A DNA stretch of 64,000 bases from Granulicella arctica (GCF_025685605.1 NZ_JAGTUT010000001.1:2914001-2978000), one strand, 5' to 3'; numbered from the stretch's first letter, positions 30,009 through 39,588 are shown. The notes: generated by a model from the letters alone, not told the origin. Numbers and translations are program-made.

Positions 30009-31181
30009 TTAGTGCATGAAGATTCCCGCTGAGTGGTTGAGAGCAAGACGCTTTGCCTCAACGGCCCCTTGTTGATATACGTCGAGGGTCATGCGACTAG
30101 ATGCGTGCCGCATCAGCTCTTGAACAACCTTCACATCCTCCCCTTTCGACCCCATCATGGACGCGAAAGATCGCCTGAAGGTGTTCCAACCTACTCGCTT
30201 TTGGATGCCCGCCTTTTTCACTGCGGGAAGGATGTGATGGCTCATTACTGATTCCCCCCAGTAGGCGCGGATCCCGTCGGTGTAGGGAGATGCGAAAACC
30301 CAATCGTCATCTTGGTTATAGGCGGTCTCGCGACGCCAAGATTCAAGCGCTTCGGCCAACTGCGGCATGATTGGAATGCCCTTTCTAGACGCTTCCGTCT
30401 TCATGTTTGTAGTATCCATGCGAACGACTCCCCGCTTGAGCGAAAGCCAGCATCTATCCGTGTCAACGTCCATCCATTTCAAACCTCGAACTTCGGATCT
30501 ACGGAGAGCTGTAGTCGAGGCTACAAGCACCATGAGCCGAAACGGTCCCGGATCGATCAGCGAAAGGATGACGGCAATCTCGTCGATAGTAAGGAGGTCG
30601 GGCGTGCTTCTTCGTTTGGAACTCTGACGTACCAAGCTGATCGGGTTGACCCCATTGGTAGGGCGGTACAACTCCCATCGAGCAGCATGCGAGAAGATGC
30701 AGGAGAGCTGGTTGCGGTACTTCGCTTTTGTGGCAGGAGCTAAATGCTTCATGGAGGATAGCCACTCCTCGACTGCCACAGGTTTGATGTCTACTAGCGC
30801 TATCTGCCTCCATTTAGGGACGATGACACGCTTGAAGTTGTCAAGATAGACCGCAATGGTGCTAGGTGATCTTCCGCTTTCAGGATTTCTCAATTCCTCA
30901 CGTTGAAAGTGACCCCGTGCACCTCCTAGAGTCACTGGGCGGGCACCCTGGTTGTTGATCTGAGGTGCGTTGGCCATGGAGCGCAAATTCTCCGAAGCTC
31001 GGCGGGCCTCGGAAGGATTCTTGAACTGAGATACAGACCCGATGGTTTTCTTACGTTGAACACGGCTACCAGCAGCGTTCAGCTCTCTCCAACGGTAGAC
31101 CCAGACATCAGGCCCTTTGGCGCGTTTAACACGTTCGATGGTTCCTTCTTGGTAGCGTTGGCGGGTGGAAGCGATAGGCAT
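30009..31181 (-). CDS. Tyrosine recombinase (phage-type integrase)
   Basis: A 390-residue tyrosine recombinase. The N-terminal arm/SAM-like domain (SSMKHLAPATKAKYRNQLSC) precedes the catalytic domain: Arg227 in TALRRSEVRGL, Lys261 in MKTEASRKGIPI, the box WNTFRRSF with Arg336, His359 in LMRHASS and the nucleophile Tyr369 in TLDVYQQG. The first His of the usual HxxR box is Asn333, a tolerated but uncommon change. The start was moved to ATG 31181, which has GGAGAATTCA directly upstream. Its place beside the tRNA-Val 3' end marks it as the integrase of the element that occupies the following DNA. Confidence 0.92.
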   Translation of the reverse strand: MPIASTRQRYQEGTIERVKRAKGPDVWVYRWRELNAAGSRVQRKKTIGSVSQFKNPSEARRASENLRSMANAPQINNQGARPVTLGGARGHFQREELRNPESGRSPSTIAVYLDNFKRVIVPKWRQIALVDIKPVAVEEWLSSMKHLAPATKAKYRNQLSCIFSHAARWELYRPTNGVNPISLVRQSSKRRSTPDLLTIDEIAVILSLIDPGPFRLMVLVASTTALRRSEVRGLKWMDVDTDRCWLSLKRGVVRMDTTNMKTEASRKGIPIMPQLAEALESWRRETAYNQDDDWVFASPYTDGIRAYWGESVMSHHILPAVKKAGIQKRVGWNTFRRSFASMMGSKGEDVKVVQELMRHASSRMTLDVYQQGAVEAKRLALNHSAGIFMH

Positions 31182-31198
31182 TGAATTCTCCGTATCGC

Positions 31199-31561
31199 TC
31201 AAGCGGGCTGGCAAGCTGAGTTTAGCTTATTTGTGACGTAAGTGTTCAAGTCTGATGCGCGAAACCGCCAGTGCTTTCCAAGCCGAAGTCCAGGAACCTC
31301 CTGGCACCGTGCCATCTTCACGAGGCTCTTGGCATGGATACCGAGGAGTAGAGCTGCGTGAGCTGGCTTTAGAAGTGGCTCGAACTGAATTGAGGAGCCC
31401 ATCACGTAGGCGGGCACGTGTCGCGATCTTTCACTGGTGGTAGCAACGGAGGATGAAACTTCTGTTGGACGCGGTGTTGGCGATGTTATTGGTGTGTCTC
31501 GGAGGATGCTCACAGAACTATTCTGACTACCTTCGTTCAGGGTGAACATCAGTGATAGCAC
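31199..31561 (-). CDS. Excisionase-like helix-turn-helix protein
   Basis: The last ~65 residues form a MerR/excisionase-type winged helix: FEPLLKPAHAALLLGIHAKS (helix-turn-helix) followed by GLRLGKHWRFRASDLNTYV (wing, with the usual 'WRF...L..Y'). The gene ends 18 bp before the integrase start on the same strand, as expected for an int/xis pair. The first ~54 residues are Ser/Thr-rich, not conserved-looking, and no ribosome binding site was found for the GTG at 31561; a shorter form from ATG 31402 (67 residues) is an equally good model. Confidence 0.7.
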   Translation of the reverse strand: MLSLMFTLNEGSQNSSVSILRDTPITSPTPRPTEVSSSVATTSERSRHVPAYVMGSSIQFEPLLKPAHAALLLGIHAKSLVKMARCQEVPGLRLGKHWRFRASDLNTYVTNKLNSACQPA

Positions 31562-32474
31562 TGAGATGAGTGGTTAGTTGACTCCCGCGTCTTCTTCATG
31601 GCGCACAAACCTGTCGCTGCCAACTTCTACATTGTTGTAGCGGCAGACCTGCAAGTATTTGCCTTCCAGTCAGAATCGGCTTTGTTCAGGGAGTCTACCG
31701 GCGGCCAAGAACGATCGGATCCGAGAGGGTTATAGCGCGGTCATGGAACCGCCGGCGCTGGTCGCATCGCGAACTCGAACGTCAGATCAAGAAGTCAGCA
31801 TTTGGACGGACAATGCTGTCAGATCTGAAACTCGCAACAGTGTCGCGAGTTTTGCAACAAACCGCGGTCGGCGTCTTCAAGGATAGCTACATGCTGGACT
31901 TTCTCGATCTACCCGAAGCCCACAGTGAGGCGGACCTCAAACCGCCCTCCTCCTGAATCCGGTTGGGCCTGACTCTTCAGTGTCTTCGATCACGAGCGCC
32001 ATGTACGGCTCGTGTTCGATCTTGAGGTAGAGGCTGGGAGTGGTTCCTCCGCTTTGAATGGCTGTGCTGTGTTTGCTCACAAACACGCCCTGGCCCTGGC
32101 CCACGCCAGCAGGGGCGGCAAGTGCAAGAGGTGGGGTGCCCCACCCTTGGAGAGGAGGCGTTAGCCGGAACGAAAACGGCGGAGCGAAGCGGAGGTCTGC
32201 ACAAACGAAGTGCGGAAGATTGGGGTGCCTCTTGCGGGCGCCAGGGACGGAGTCCCTCAGGAAGGTTTGGCTACGTCTTTGCGCAGAGGCGCGGGAACTG
32301 CTCTCTGCTGTTGCGGTTGTCTGTTCTCGGGGTGTTGCGGGGTGTCCCCGCTGAGGTGGGTGCCGGAAGACGGCGGCTTCATGGCCGGCTGCAGGCAGGG
32401 AGGAGCTTTCCTCCCTCATGACTGCTTGGTATTTCTTGCGTCGTGTCGATTCAGGTAAAGGTCGTTAGGAAGGA
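31562..32474. repeat. 913-bp region without convincing genes; possible dispersed repeat
   Basis: Open frames here are short and of odd composition. Positions ~32050-32420 are rich in inverted repeats: the 16-nt palindrome GGTGGGGTGCCCCACC at 32130-32145 and a GGGAGGA...TCCTCCC hairpin near 32396-32418. The composition looks like the dispersed noncoding elements of this group, which often give spurious ORF calls; whether it repeats elsewhere in the genome cannot be seen. Confidence 0.35.
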
Positions 32475-32555
32475 ATGCCCGATTTGGAATGTTGGAAATC
32501 GACTTGCTGTTCAGAATCTTCCAAGAAGCTTGCTTCGCTCCGTACACTTAGCCTT

Positions 32556-33133
32556 ATGCTGTCTCGACCGTTTGCTTCGTGTGTGTGCTCCTTGTTGTTT
32601 GTACTCTATCCACTGTTGTCAGCGTCCGGTCAAAGTGCCTTCCCTACCTGCACGGAGTCATCGCTCGCTCGTATCCTCTACGCTCCGGAATCGAACCTTG
32701 AGCGCTGTGAGCTTGAGATATTGAGGATCGCAAAGGTTTCGGTCGACGTGGCCATGTACAGCTTCACGGATCGTGAGCTTGCGGAGGAATTAGTTAAGCT
32801 GGCGCAGTCAGGAGTGAAGGTAAGGTTTACCGAGATTCGCGTGAATTCAGCGAGGAGAATCAACGCGGTTTGTTGACGACAGCAATGCTGCTGGCGGACG
32901 GAGTGGTTGTTCGGGTCAAAAGCTCTCGCGATCTAATGCATTTCAAAAGCTATGTAATTGATGGAGCGCTTCTGCGTACAGGATCGGCCAACTGGTCACC
33001 GACTGGACTCAAGCGACAGGACAACGATGTGCACTATGAAGTCGACTCAGCCCTCGCAGCTCAGTTTGAGTTGAAGTTCGAATCCATGTGGAATCGAGCG
33101 TCGAATGCAACTCCAGCATCAGCCATGCCCTAG
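32556..33133 (+). pseudogene. Phospholipase-D-like secreted nuclease, frameshifted
   Basis: The N-terminal part in one frame has an export signal (ASCVCSLLFVLYPLLSASG) and a PLD-family start (ILYAPESNLERCELEILRIA, VDVAMYSFTDREL). It runs off frame near 32825 and stops at 32876. The next frame continues the family sequence without loss (VYRDSREFSEENQRGLLTTA) and carries the HKD motif HFKSYVID then GSANWSPTG and QDND. Joining them needs one extra G in GTAAGG(G)TTTACC around 32819-32826. Intact, it would be ~193 residues with a single HKD motif, like Nuc/BfiI-type endonucleases that dimerise. The gene is either broken or a base was missed in sequencing. Confidence 0.8.
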
Positions 33134-33450
33134 ATTTCATATTAGCTAACAATCACAGAGTGCATACAAGAAGCTGTCCCCCAGCACGGTCAACCTCGTC
33201 CACACCTTCGCCAAACCTAAATGAGTGCATTGGCCTGATTATCACCAATTGAGCTTTCGCTTATCACTTATCGGTAAGCATAAGCCGGCCGATTATTACG
33301 ACCGTCATTGTTAGCGAATGCCCAGCAGGATGAACATGGGCCCGGTACGATGACAGGAGGATAGCGTTTCAGGAACAACTTCTTGATTCTCTGTTCGACC
33401 AAAATCCAAGCCCGGGCAGATCCTTTCTGAAAAATCACTCCTCGATCCCG
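33134..33450. other. 317-bp region without genes
   Basis: No credible ORF. It holds one copy (33223-33252) of a short degenerate sequence, gagtgcattggcctgatt, that recurs near 34771 and 36695. AGGAGG at 33355-33360 is not followed by a usable start codon. Confidence 0.4.
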
Positions 33451-34626
33451 TTGTTCGTTCTTGTGTGCCTCGGTATTATTCCCGCTGCGGCCCACGCTCA
33501 GACCACGCAGCCTTCAGCCTCCGCACAAGTCCCTGTTCAGGCAGCGACGCCCCTGACTCGGGATATAGTCGCTGGCTACATCGCGGACAATCAGCGCATC
33601 ACCGCACCGAACGGTATTGAGGAGAGTGTTCCTGTAAAAATAAACGGCATAACGCAATGGCTGTTGATCCGGGGCAGCGACAAGCGAAATCCCGTGTTGC
33701 TCTACCTCCATGGTGGTCCTGGGACCCCGTTCATGCCATTGGCTTGGACAGTAGAAAAGCCCTGGGAAGATTTCTTTACCGTCGTGCAGTGGGATCAGCG
33801 AGGCGCGGGAAAGACCTACGCGGCAGACGACCCAAACCTCGTCGCTCCAACGATGACCATCCCGCAGATGATGAGCGACACGGCAGAGGTCGTCCGCTAC
33901 CTCCGCGAACACCTGCACAAGCGAAAGATCGTCGTCGTCGGTCACTCTTGGGGAAGTATTTTGGGCGTAGCACTCGCGCAGCATCACCCCGAGTGGTTGT
34001 ACGCCTACGTGGGAGTCGGCCAGTATGTGAACTCGCAACGCAATGAGGAGGCGGGGTACAAGTTTGCCTTGGATCAGGCACGTCTCAGCAAGAACACCCA
34101 GGCCGAGCGGGAGCTCCTTGCTATTGCGCCTTACCCAGGTGATCTCGATCATCTCGGCTTCGACAAGATCGGCGTGCAGCGTAAATGGCTCACCTCCTTC
34201 GGAGGGATTGTGTACGGACGCCACAACCAGTCCTTTGAAGACGGTGTGAGCACGCTTTCGCCCGCCTATAGTCAGCATGACCTTGACGCAGCGGACGAGG
34301 GCACAATGTTCTCGGTCACGCATCTTCTTCGGCCTCTGCTGCACGTTGACTACATGTCAACGACGAATTTCAAATGCCCGGTGTTTGTCTTCGAAGGCCG
34401 CCACGACTACGCCACCTCTCATGATCTTGCGTACCAATGGTTCACGAACGTCATGGCTCCAAGCAAAGATTTCGTGTGGTTTGAGAACTCAGGGCATCTT
34501 GTTCCGGAGGAGGAGCCGGGGCGTTTTCTGTACCACTTGGTGCACGATGTAAGGCCACTGGCAATCAAGGAGGGGGACGCTCCACCTGATGATCTCAAAC
34601 CGCTCACCCAGTCCGGTTCGAATTGA
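33451..34626 (+). CDS. Secreted alpha/beta hydrolase, proline iminopeptidase-like
   Basis: A 391-residue protein with a signal peptide (LVCLGIIPAAAHAQ). The alpha/beta-hydrolase fold shows the oxyanion segment LYLHGGPG, the VVQWDQRGAGKT block, the nucleophile elbow GHSWGS and the late His in NSGHLVPEE; the acid is probably Asp in FEGRHDYAT. HGGPG plus DQRGxGxS is the hallmark of the proline-iminopeptidase (S33) subgroup. It probably cleaves small peptides or esters in the periplasm. The only in-frame start is TTG at 33451 without a clear ribosome binding site, so the N-terminus is uncertain. Confidence 0.8.
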   Translation: MFVLVCLGIIPAAAHAQTTQPSASAQVPVQAATPLTRDIVAGYIADNQRITAPNGIEESVPVKINGITQWLLIRGSDKRNPVLLYLHGGPGTPFMPLAWTVEKPWEDFFTVVQWDQRGAGKTYAADDPNLVAPTMTIPQMMSDTAEVVRYLREHLHKRKIVVVGHSWGSILGVALAQHHPEWLYAYVGVGQYVNSQRNEEAGYKFALDQARLSKNTQAERELLAIAPYPGDLDHLGFDKIGVQRKWLTSFGGIVYGRHNQSFEDGVSTLSPAYSQHDLDAADEGTMFSVTHLLRPLLHVDYMSTTNFKCPVFVFEGRHDYATSHDLAYQWFTNVMAPSKDFVWFENSGHLVPEEEPGRFLYHLVHDVRPLAIKEGDAPPDDLKPLTQSGSN

Positions 34627-34885
34627 TGAGCTTCCGCTTGTCATTGCCTCTTTCCGGAAAGGTTGGGGAGGACTCCTCGCAAGTCCTGACAAACGCGTCT
34701 ATTGCCAGGATCGGTTCTGGATTCGTACCAAATCGCCAAAGTGCTCAGCGAGCGGGTTCTTACCTCGGAACGTGCATCGGCCTGTTCACACCAATCGAGA
34801 CTTTACTCGACCGTGACGGCGATTTAGCGATTGCCTGACTTGGACTTTGCCGCGATTCAAGTTCTCGATGATCGCCGAGGAAACT

Positions 34886-36229
34886 TCACTTGCCCGTTAC
34901 TACGGCATCATAAGCGCTCTTCAGACTTGGATCGCTCAGGCCGACTGCATTTAGCCGCCTCGTGATTCGGCTGCGCACGACTCCTGAGTCAGGGAAGGAC
35001 TTATCCGTCCAGAAGCGCTGCGCAGAATCAAAGTAACCGGCATCCCTCAGGAACCACGCTCCGTACATCTGGGCGTCGCCGAACGTATCGTCTATCTCGC
35101 TTGTCTTAAACGATCCATCCTGCTGTAGCGATTGCGACAGGCTCCAATCGAGCATCTGCTGTATCTCGCCTCGAACGCTCGCGCGCGTCGCTCCATCGAG
35201 CAACGGCCACGCGTAGCGGAATACGATCACAAGATCCCAGTTGAGGTGATTTTCGTAATGGCCGCTTATGCGCGGTCCAGCCGGAAAGTCCAGCTTTTCA
35301 AGCTCTACGAGTCGCCGTGCGATCCGGTCGAGATGCTGCACCTGCCCGTGAAGATCACTGATGACATGGAAGGTGATCCCGGTATCGTCCATTTTCCAGA
35401 CGCGGCCATTGCGGTCTATCACCCATTGTCCCCAGCACCCGGTCTCAGGATTCTGCCACTTATCGACAAACAGGCGCATGGCATCCTTCAGGCGTGGATC
35501 GAAGCTGTAGCCGGTTTGCTTATGGCCGTAGAGCAGTCGCATGATCGCTGACGCGGTTTCGTCGAGTTCTTCGCGCTTGAAGTCACCAGTTCGCGTGAAG
35601 TCATCGTAGAGAGCCGAATCAAGCTGCGCATTGAGCTTTTCAGTCGAGTTGATGCGATCCAGAATGCGCAGCGGGTACTTCGGAACTTTGTCGCTCGTGA
35701 GCCCGTCCTCAACCGTGTAGTAGAACCGCAGATACCAAACACTTGAGTCGATTCCCAGGCCCCAACTGCCGTCTTCTTGCTGCTGTTGCGCAGCCTGAGC
35801 CTGCAAGCCGGGCTGGCTCAAGCTTCGGCGCATATCGTCGATCCGCGAGAGGGTCGTGGGCACGTCCGACGTGAAGTTCATCCGCCATCGGATCTCTCTG
35901 TAAAGGTGCATGGAGTACTGCATGTTTTCACCGACAGCAAGGTGCCGGTCGAGTTCGTGAATCAGCGGACGAAGTTTTGGGTTTAGTTTCTTGAGTCGCT
36001 TTTCTCGAGCAATATGCAGAGCGGCAAAATCCCAGTAGAAGCGGGCAGCGCGCCATTGGGCCTTCCATTCCGATTTGGCCGTGTTAGCGGGCGGCGTGAG
36101 AATTCCCGCGTGGTAGATGCGGTACGCAATCATTCCTCGGTACGCGTCTTCTCGGCATTCCCAGAAGACAACTCCAAATGCGAGCAAAAGCGTGATTGAA
36201 ATGAACCCGAGTCGTGCGAACCGGCTCAT
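34886..36229 (-). CDS. Membrane-anchored helical protein of unknown function
   Basis: A 447-residue protein from ATG 36229, which has GGGAG 6 nt upstream; a longer frame to 36397 adds unconserved residues. An N-terminal membrane helix (LGFISITLLLAFGVVFW) anchors a large helical domain with regularly spaced Trp, Tyr and Asp, for example QQEDGSWGLGIDSSVWYLRF and PETGCWGQWVIDRNG. These 'DGSW...' turns recall the alpha/alpha toroid of terpene cyclases and prenyltransferases, but no catalytic motif is complete. Not assigned to a family; function unknown. The neighbouring sequence on both sides is noncoding and the gene is isolated. Confidence 0.65.
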   Translation of the reverse strand: MSRFARLGFISITLLLAFGVVFWECREDAYRGMIAYRIYHAGILTPPANTAKSEWKAQWRAARFYWDFAALHIAREKRLKKLNPKLRPLIHELDRHLAVGENMQYSMHLYREIRWRMNFTSDVPTTLSRIDDMRRSLSQPGLQAQAAQQQQEDGSWGLGIDSSVWYLRFYYTVEDGLTSDKVPKYPLRILDRINSTEKLNAQLDSALYDDFTRTGDFKREELDETASAIMRLLYGHKQTGYSFDPRLKDAMRLFVDKWQNPETGCWGQWVIDRNGRVWKMDDTGITFHVISDLHGQVQHLDRIARRLVELEKLDFPAGPRISGHYENHLNWDLVIVFRYAWPLLDGATRASVRGEIQQMLDWSLSQSLQQDGSFKTSEIDDTFGDAQMYGAWFLRDAGYFDSAQRFWTDKSFPDSGVVRSRITRRLNAVGLSDPSLKSAYDAVVTGK

Positions 36230-36397
36230 ACGAAACTCCCAATCCACTCTACTCCAAAAGTTTTTGAGGAACCGGCTGCGACGGCGACTGCTCAATGCGC
36301 TTGAGAACCTGATGAGCGTGAAGCCCTTCTCAGAAACAATCACAATGAGTGACATTATGGAGTGGACCGTCAAAAGTAATAGCGGGCCGCGCCGCAT

Positions 36398-37124
36398 GGT
36401 CCCCTTTGTTGAAGTAGGCGACCGACTTTATTCCACTTACGTCACCGCCATCTGAGCTTTACTGCGAAAGCAACTTTATAGAGAGCGTTCTTCTCAGCAG
36501 GGCACAGCAGACCACAGGTTCGTTTCCATCCCGGCATTTGATGGACAGTCCTCCACGGTTGTCCCACGCCGTCTGTTTAGTTCTACAGCTATTGTCAATG
36601 CCGCGCGACCCGCCCGAGATTCGACCTAGCACCCAGTTGAGGTAAGGATGCTCCTCAGGACTAATGCTCGAAGTATGTCGGTCTTTGCTCGATGAGTGCA
36701 TCGGCCTGTTATCGCCATTCGATGGCCAGTCTTATTTCGCTCAAGAGGCGATTTCATTATTGTTTTGAGGCCGGTCGGCGCAAGGATCTGATAGCAGACG
36801 CGGTGCGCAAACTCACCGTCCCGACATATCGGCTTGATGAGAGCCGATCGCCCACTTGCGACATCCGTAGTGAACGTGAACGAGAGGTGCGGGACAGAGT
36901 GACCGCTTGGAACCCCGATGCCGCTGCACACAAACATGCGTTGCGAAAGTACGTTTCCACGAGACTATGTTTTTCATTGACGGAAGAGATCGATGATCGT
37001 AGTCTGTCCGCTTGACTAAATGTCAGACGGCCGGAACGTTTTCAATTCATAACGTTCCTGGACTCACCGTTCAAAACGGCCAGAGTTCCTCGGGAGGTGC
37101 TGCATCACAGGGGGTTTGGCCTAA
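36398..37124. other. 727-bp region without convincing genes
   Basis: Only short, low-quality frames. Position 36695-36724 holds the third copy of the degenerate gagtgcatcggcctgtt motif also seen at 33223 and 34771, suggesting remnants of a repeated or coding sequence. Confidence 0.4.
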
Positions 37125-37682
37125 ATGAAGGGATGCGCGACGTTCTTCTTAGTAATTTTGGCCCTCGGATTGATAGTCAGTCTAGGACAGGCTACATGGC
37201 CCGTTTGCTTACCGGTTCTCGTTTCGGTCGTCGCTTGGATATTCACTTCAAATTCGGAAAATTTGGCGAGCAAGGCAGTCCATGATGTGCTCGGCCCAAC
37301 CTCGGTGGGACTGCTTCTAGTCTGTGCTTTGCTTCTCTTCTTCAACAGCGCAACCCCGTCGCAGAACACGATAAGCAGCCTAGAACGGGCCCTTGTCTAT
37401 GTTGACAATCACGTTCCGCCCGTAGTCAAGCTCACGACATTACGCTTCGTAGCGGCAGTCATATTCCTGACCGTAATGGCTTATCTTCGCCCAAGACAGA
37501 AACCAGTCTCGCACTTTTTCTTGGCCAAAAAGTGGGTAGGAAGAACTCTTTCCGTCCTGAGTGTCGCCACCACATTCACTTCTTCACCAACGTGGCGGTC
37601 GTCCAGCCTAGGGCTCCCGATATCTACAATAAAATCGAGGCGGTCTATCGCAGCTCGAGGAATAAGCAAGCGAAGAGCGTAG
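37125..37682 (+). CDS. Multi-TM N-terminal part of a frame-disrupted membrane protein
   Basis: A 185-residue frame with hydrophobic helices: FFLVILALGLIVSLGQ, TWPVCLPVLVSVVAWIF, VGLLLVCALLLFFNSA and LRFVAAVIFLTVMAYL. After FFLAKKWVGRTLSVLSVATTF its tail turns Arg/Ser-rich and meaningless, while the other frame at that point reads HFFTNVAVVQPRAPDIYNK, a natural continuation. One missing T in CACTT(T)CTTC near 37575-37582 would join it to the gene at 37532-38659. Not assigned to a family. Either a decayed gene, a sequencing error, or less likely two overlapping genes. Confidence 0.6.
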   Translation: MKGCATFFLVILALGLIVSLGQATWPVCLPVLVSVVAWIFTSNSENLASKAVHDVLGPTSVGLLLVCALLLFFNSATPSQNTISSLERALVYVDNHVPPVVKLTTLRFVAAVIFLTVMAYLRPRQKPVSHFFLAKKWVGRTLSVLSVATTFTSSPTWRSSSLGLPISTIKSRRSIAARGISKRRA

Positions 37683-38659
37683 CCAACTACCTCGCTGCCA
37701 AGGCAGTCGAGCGCGCAATGTCGAATCTTCAGAACCCCCAATTGATCTATGTGAAAGATCTGATAAGTAACGTCGCAAATGTCTCTACCATGGACATAGC
37801 CGGGAAGAAGGTTCTGTCTCAATACACAGCCTTGCAACTACATCCAGGCGCTGGAGGAAAGGACATGCTGATTGCCGTCTCACCTCTCCCTCACCCCGAT
37901 GCGCTTAGCCTCCTCGACCGTCAATTGGAAAATGAAAAAATAGCCGGGAGCTTTGCAGAAGAAGCGCTCAAAACTGCGAAGGAAAGTGTCAGTTTCGGCA
38001 ATGGCATCTTGACAGAGTTGGGCTGGTCCTTCGTAGAAAGCCTCGTCAACGAACAAGGCGCCGAATTACTACGCTTGACCAAGCCTTTCATTGACAAAGT
38101 CCTCGACAAGTACATCGACAGCTATACCGAGCCGATTATCGAGCAGCAGGCCGAAAAAGTACAAAGCTTCTTCCGCCACCCTGAAGCTGAGTCAGCCGCA
38201 CAGGACTTGGCGCGCCTGGATACCCGATCGGCATTAGCACGGATGAGCGCAGACGAGACGAAAAAGGCCCAGGCTGCAGCCCATCAGGCGCTCGAGTCCG
38301 CACAGAAGGCCAAGATAGAAATTAGCGCAGGCAGCGAGGATCAAGGCGTAGCAGATCTTATCAACGCAGAACAAGCATCCACAGATGCCCAAACATCGGC
38401 AAATTTCGCCAGAGACGCTTCTAGTTCCTTGAAGGATGCCGCAGAAGCATCCGGCTCAGTATCCCATCAGGTACAGATCGCAGCGTCCGTAGCTGGAGCT
38501 ACGGACGCCGGGGCTTCCTTGCGAGCAGCGGCTCAGGTCGAAGAGGCCATTAAGACCACGAAGGCGGCAGCTGAAATTGTAGAGGATGCACGTGCAGCCA
38601 GAAATGCGGCAGAGGCCGCGGAGGCTGCAAAGGCGATCTTACGGGCGATTCCAAAATAG
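37532..38659 (+). CDS. Ala-rich coiled-coil protein, probably the C-terminal part of the preceding frame
   Basis: A 375-residue frame whose first ~15 residues (MGRKNSFRPECRHH) are out of character; real sequence begins at HFFTNVAVVQPRAPDIYNK. Middle part: RALSVANYLAAKAVERAM-like helices, a short soluble region (KDMLIAVSPLPHPDALSLLD), then a long region of Ala/Glu/Lys heptads (about residues 230-375, e.g. RNAAEAAEAAKAILRAIPK) that should form coiled coil. With the preceding frame it would be a ~510-residue four- or five-TM protein with a long cytosolic or periplasmic coil. No family recognised. Confidence 0.6.
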   Translation: MGRKNSFRPECRHHIHFFTNVAVVQPRAPDIYNKIEAVYRSSRNKQAKSVANYLAAKAVERAMSNLQNPQLIYVKDLISNVANVSTMDIAGKKVLSQYTALQLHPGAGGKDMLIAVSPLPHPDALSLLDRQLENEKIAGSFAEEALKTAKESVSFGNGILTELGWSFVESLVNEQGAELLRLTKPFIDKVLDKYIDSYTEPIIEQQAEKVQSFFRHPEAESAAQDLARLDTRSALARMSADETKKAQAAAHQALESAQKAKIEISAGSEDQGVADLINAEQASTDAQTSANFARDASSSLKDAAEASGSVSHQVQIAASVAGATDAGASLRAAAQVEEAIKTTKAAAEIVEDARAARNAAEAAEAAKAILRAIPK

Positions 38660-38827
38660 GCGGCGATCAGTACACGCCAATATAAAAATCTGGGTTCGCA
38701 TGGACGAGTCGTCCTACCGCCCATATCTTAGCTAACCCAGCAATCACGAGCCGCTTGCATCCTCAGTTGACGCTAAATCGCAAATTCACTCATTGAGCGC
38801 ATCGTCTTTCTTCGCGCTGCTGCGCCA

Positions 38828-39588
38828 TCAACGCAACGATGCGTTACGGACTTTGTGGCAGCATTCCTTCGGAAGTAGAAGTAGGAGCCTCTTTCCTCTA
38901 ACGCTCGATTCCCATGTTGTTAGAGGCTGTCGAAGGGAGTGGCCTCTTTTGCCGTGACTGCGGTTCCTGGATCGACACGTTGCGGACATGGCTTCAACGT
39001 TGAAAGGCCTTAGAAGATCGATTGGAACCCGGGCTCCGGTAAGCCATCGTGCGTACTCACTCGGTTTGAGGATTACGGGCATTCGATTGTGGTACTGCTC
39101 CAGCAGGGAATTTGGGTCGGTCGTGATGATGGTGAAGCTGTGCAGCTCGGTCTTGTCGATTGGGTTCGTCCAGCCGCTCCATAGACCGGCGAAGGCAAAC
39201 GGAACGCCTCCTCCGACTAGAAACTCGTACTTGGGATTGCCCTTCTTGGCGATATGCTTCCACTCGAAAAACGAATCTGCAGGTATCAAGCAGCGTTTGG
39301 CCTCAAGAGAATGCCGCCACATGGGAGCTTTTTCGATGCCTTCGGCTCGTGCATTGAACGTGGTGGGCGGGAATTTATCCCTTTGTGAAAGAAAGGAACG
39401 AAGCCCCATCGAGCAAGTTCCATCAATGGAGCGCCTTCTTCGTCTGCTCGGATGATCGGTTGGAAGGTCGTAGGCCGGATGTCATCGTTTGGAGCAAGCA
39501 TCAGCGAGTCGATGCTGGACCCGTTTACATGGAACGCTTCGGCAATCTGTTGCTTATCTGACTTGCGGCGGTAGCGACCACACATAGC
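38828..39588 (-). pseudogene. SRAP-family (HMCES/YedK-like) protein, frameshifted
   Basis: Start at MCGRYRRKSD, with the catalytic Cys2 of the SRAP family that crosslinks to abasic sites in single-stranded DNA. The first frame ends after RWGFVPFFHKGIN; the next frame carries on with FPPTTFNARAEGIEKAPMWR, CLIPADSFFEWKH, FAFAGLWSGW, FTIITTDPN and the active-site His region YHNRMPVIL. One G too few in a G-run around 39370-39380 explains the break (GGGGAT would restore KGDKFPPTTFNARAEG). The C-terminus after RPFNVEAM looks disturbed as well. It lies next to umuDC, a typical SOS-repair context. Confidence 0.75.

Noticed and set aside
31937..32419. 160-residue frame on the minus strand
   Set aside because: Pro/Arg/Ser-rich translation of an inverted-repeat-rich noncoding stretch; looks like spurious calls over a dispersed element.
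33073..33082. Short match to the tRNA T-loop sequence (gttcgaatcc), considered as attR
   Set aside because: Only about 10 bp match with no further similarity to the tRNA 3' end, so not an attachment site.
36692..37015. 107-residue frame on the plus strand
   Set aside because: No ribosome binding site and no conserved-looking segments.
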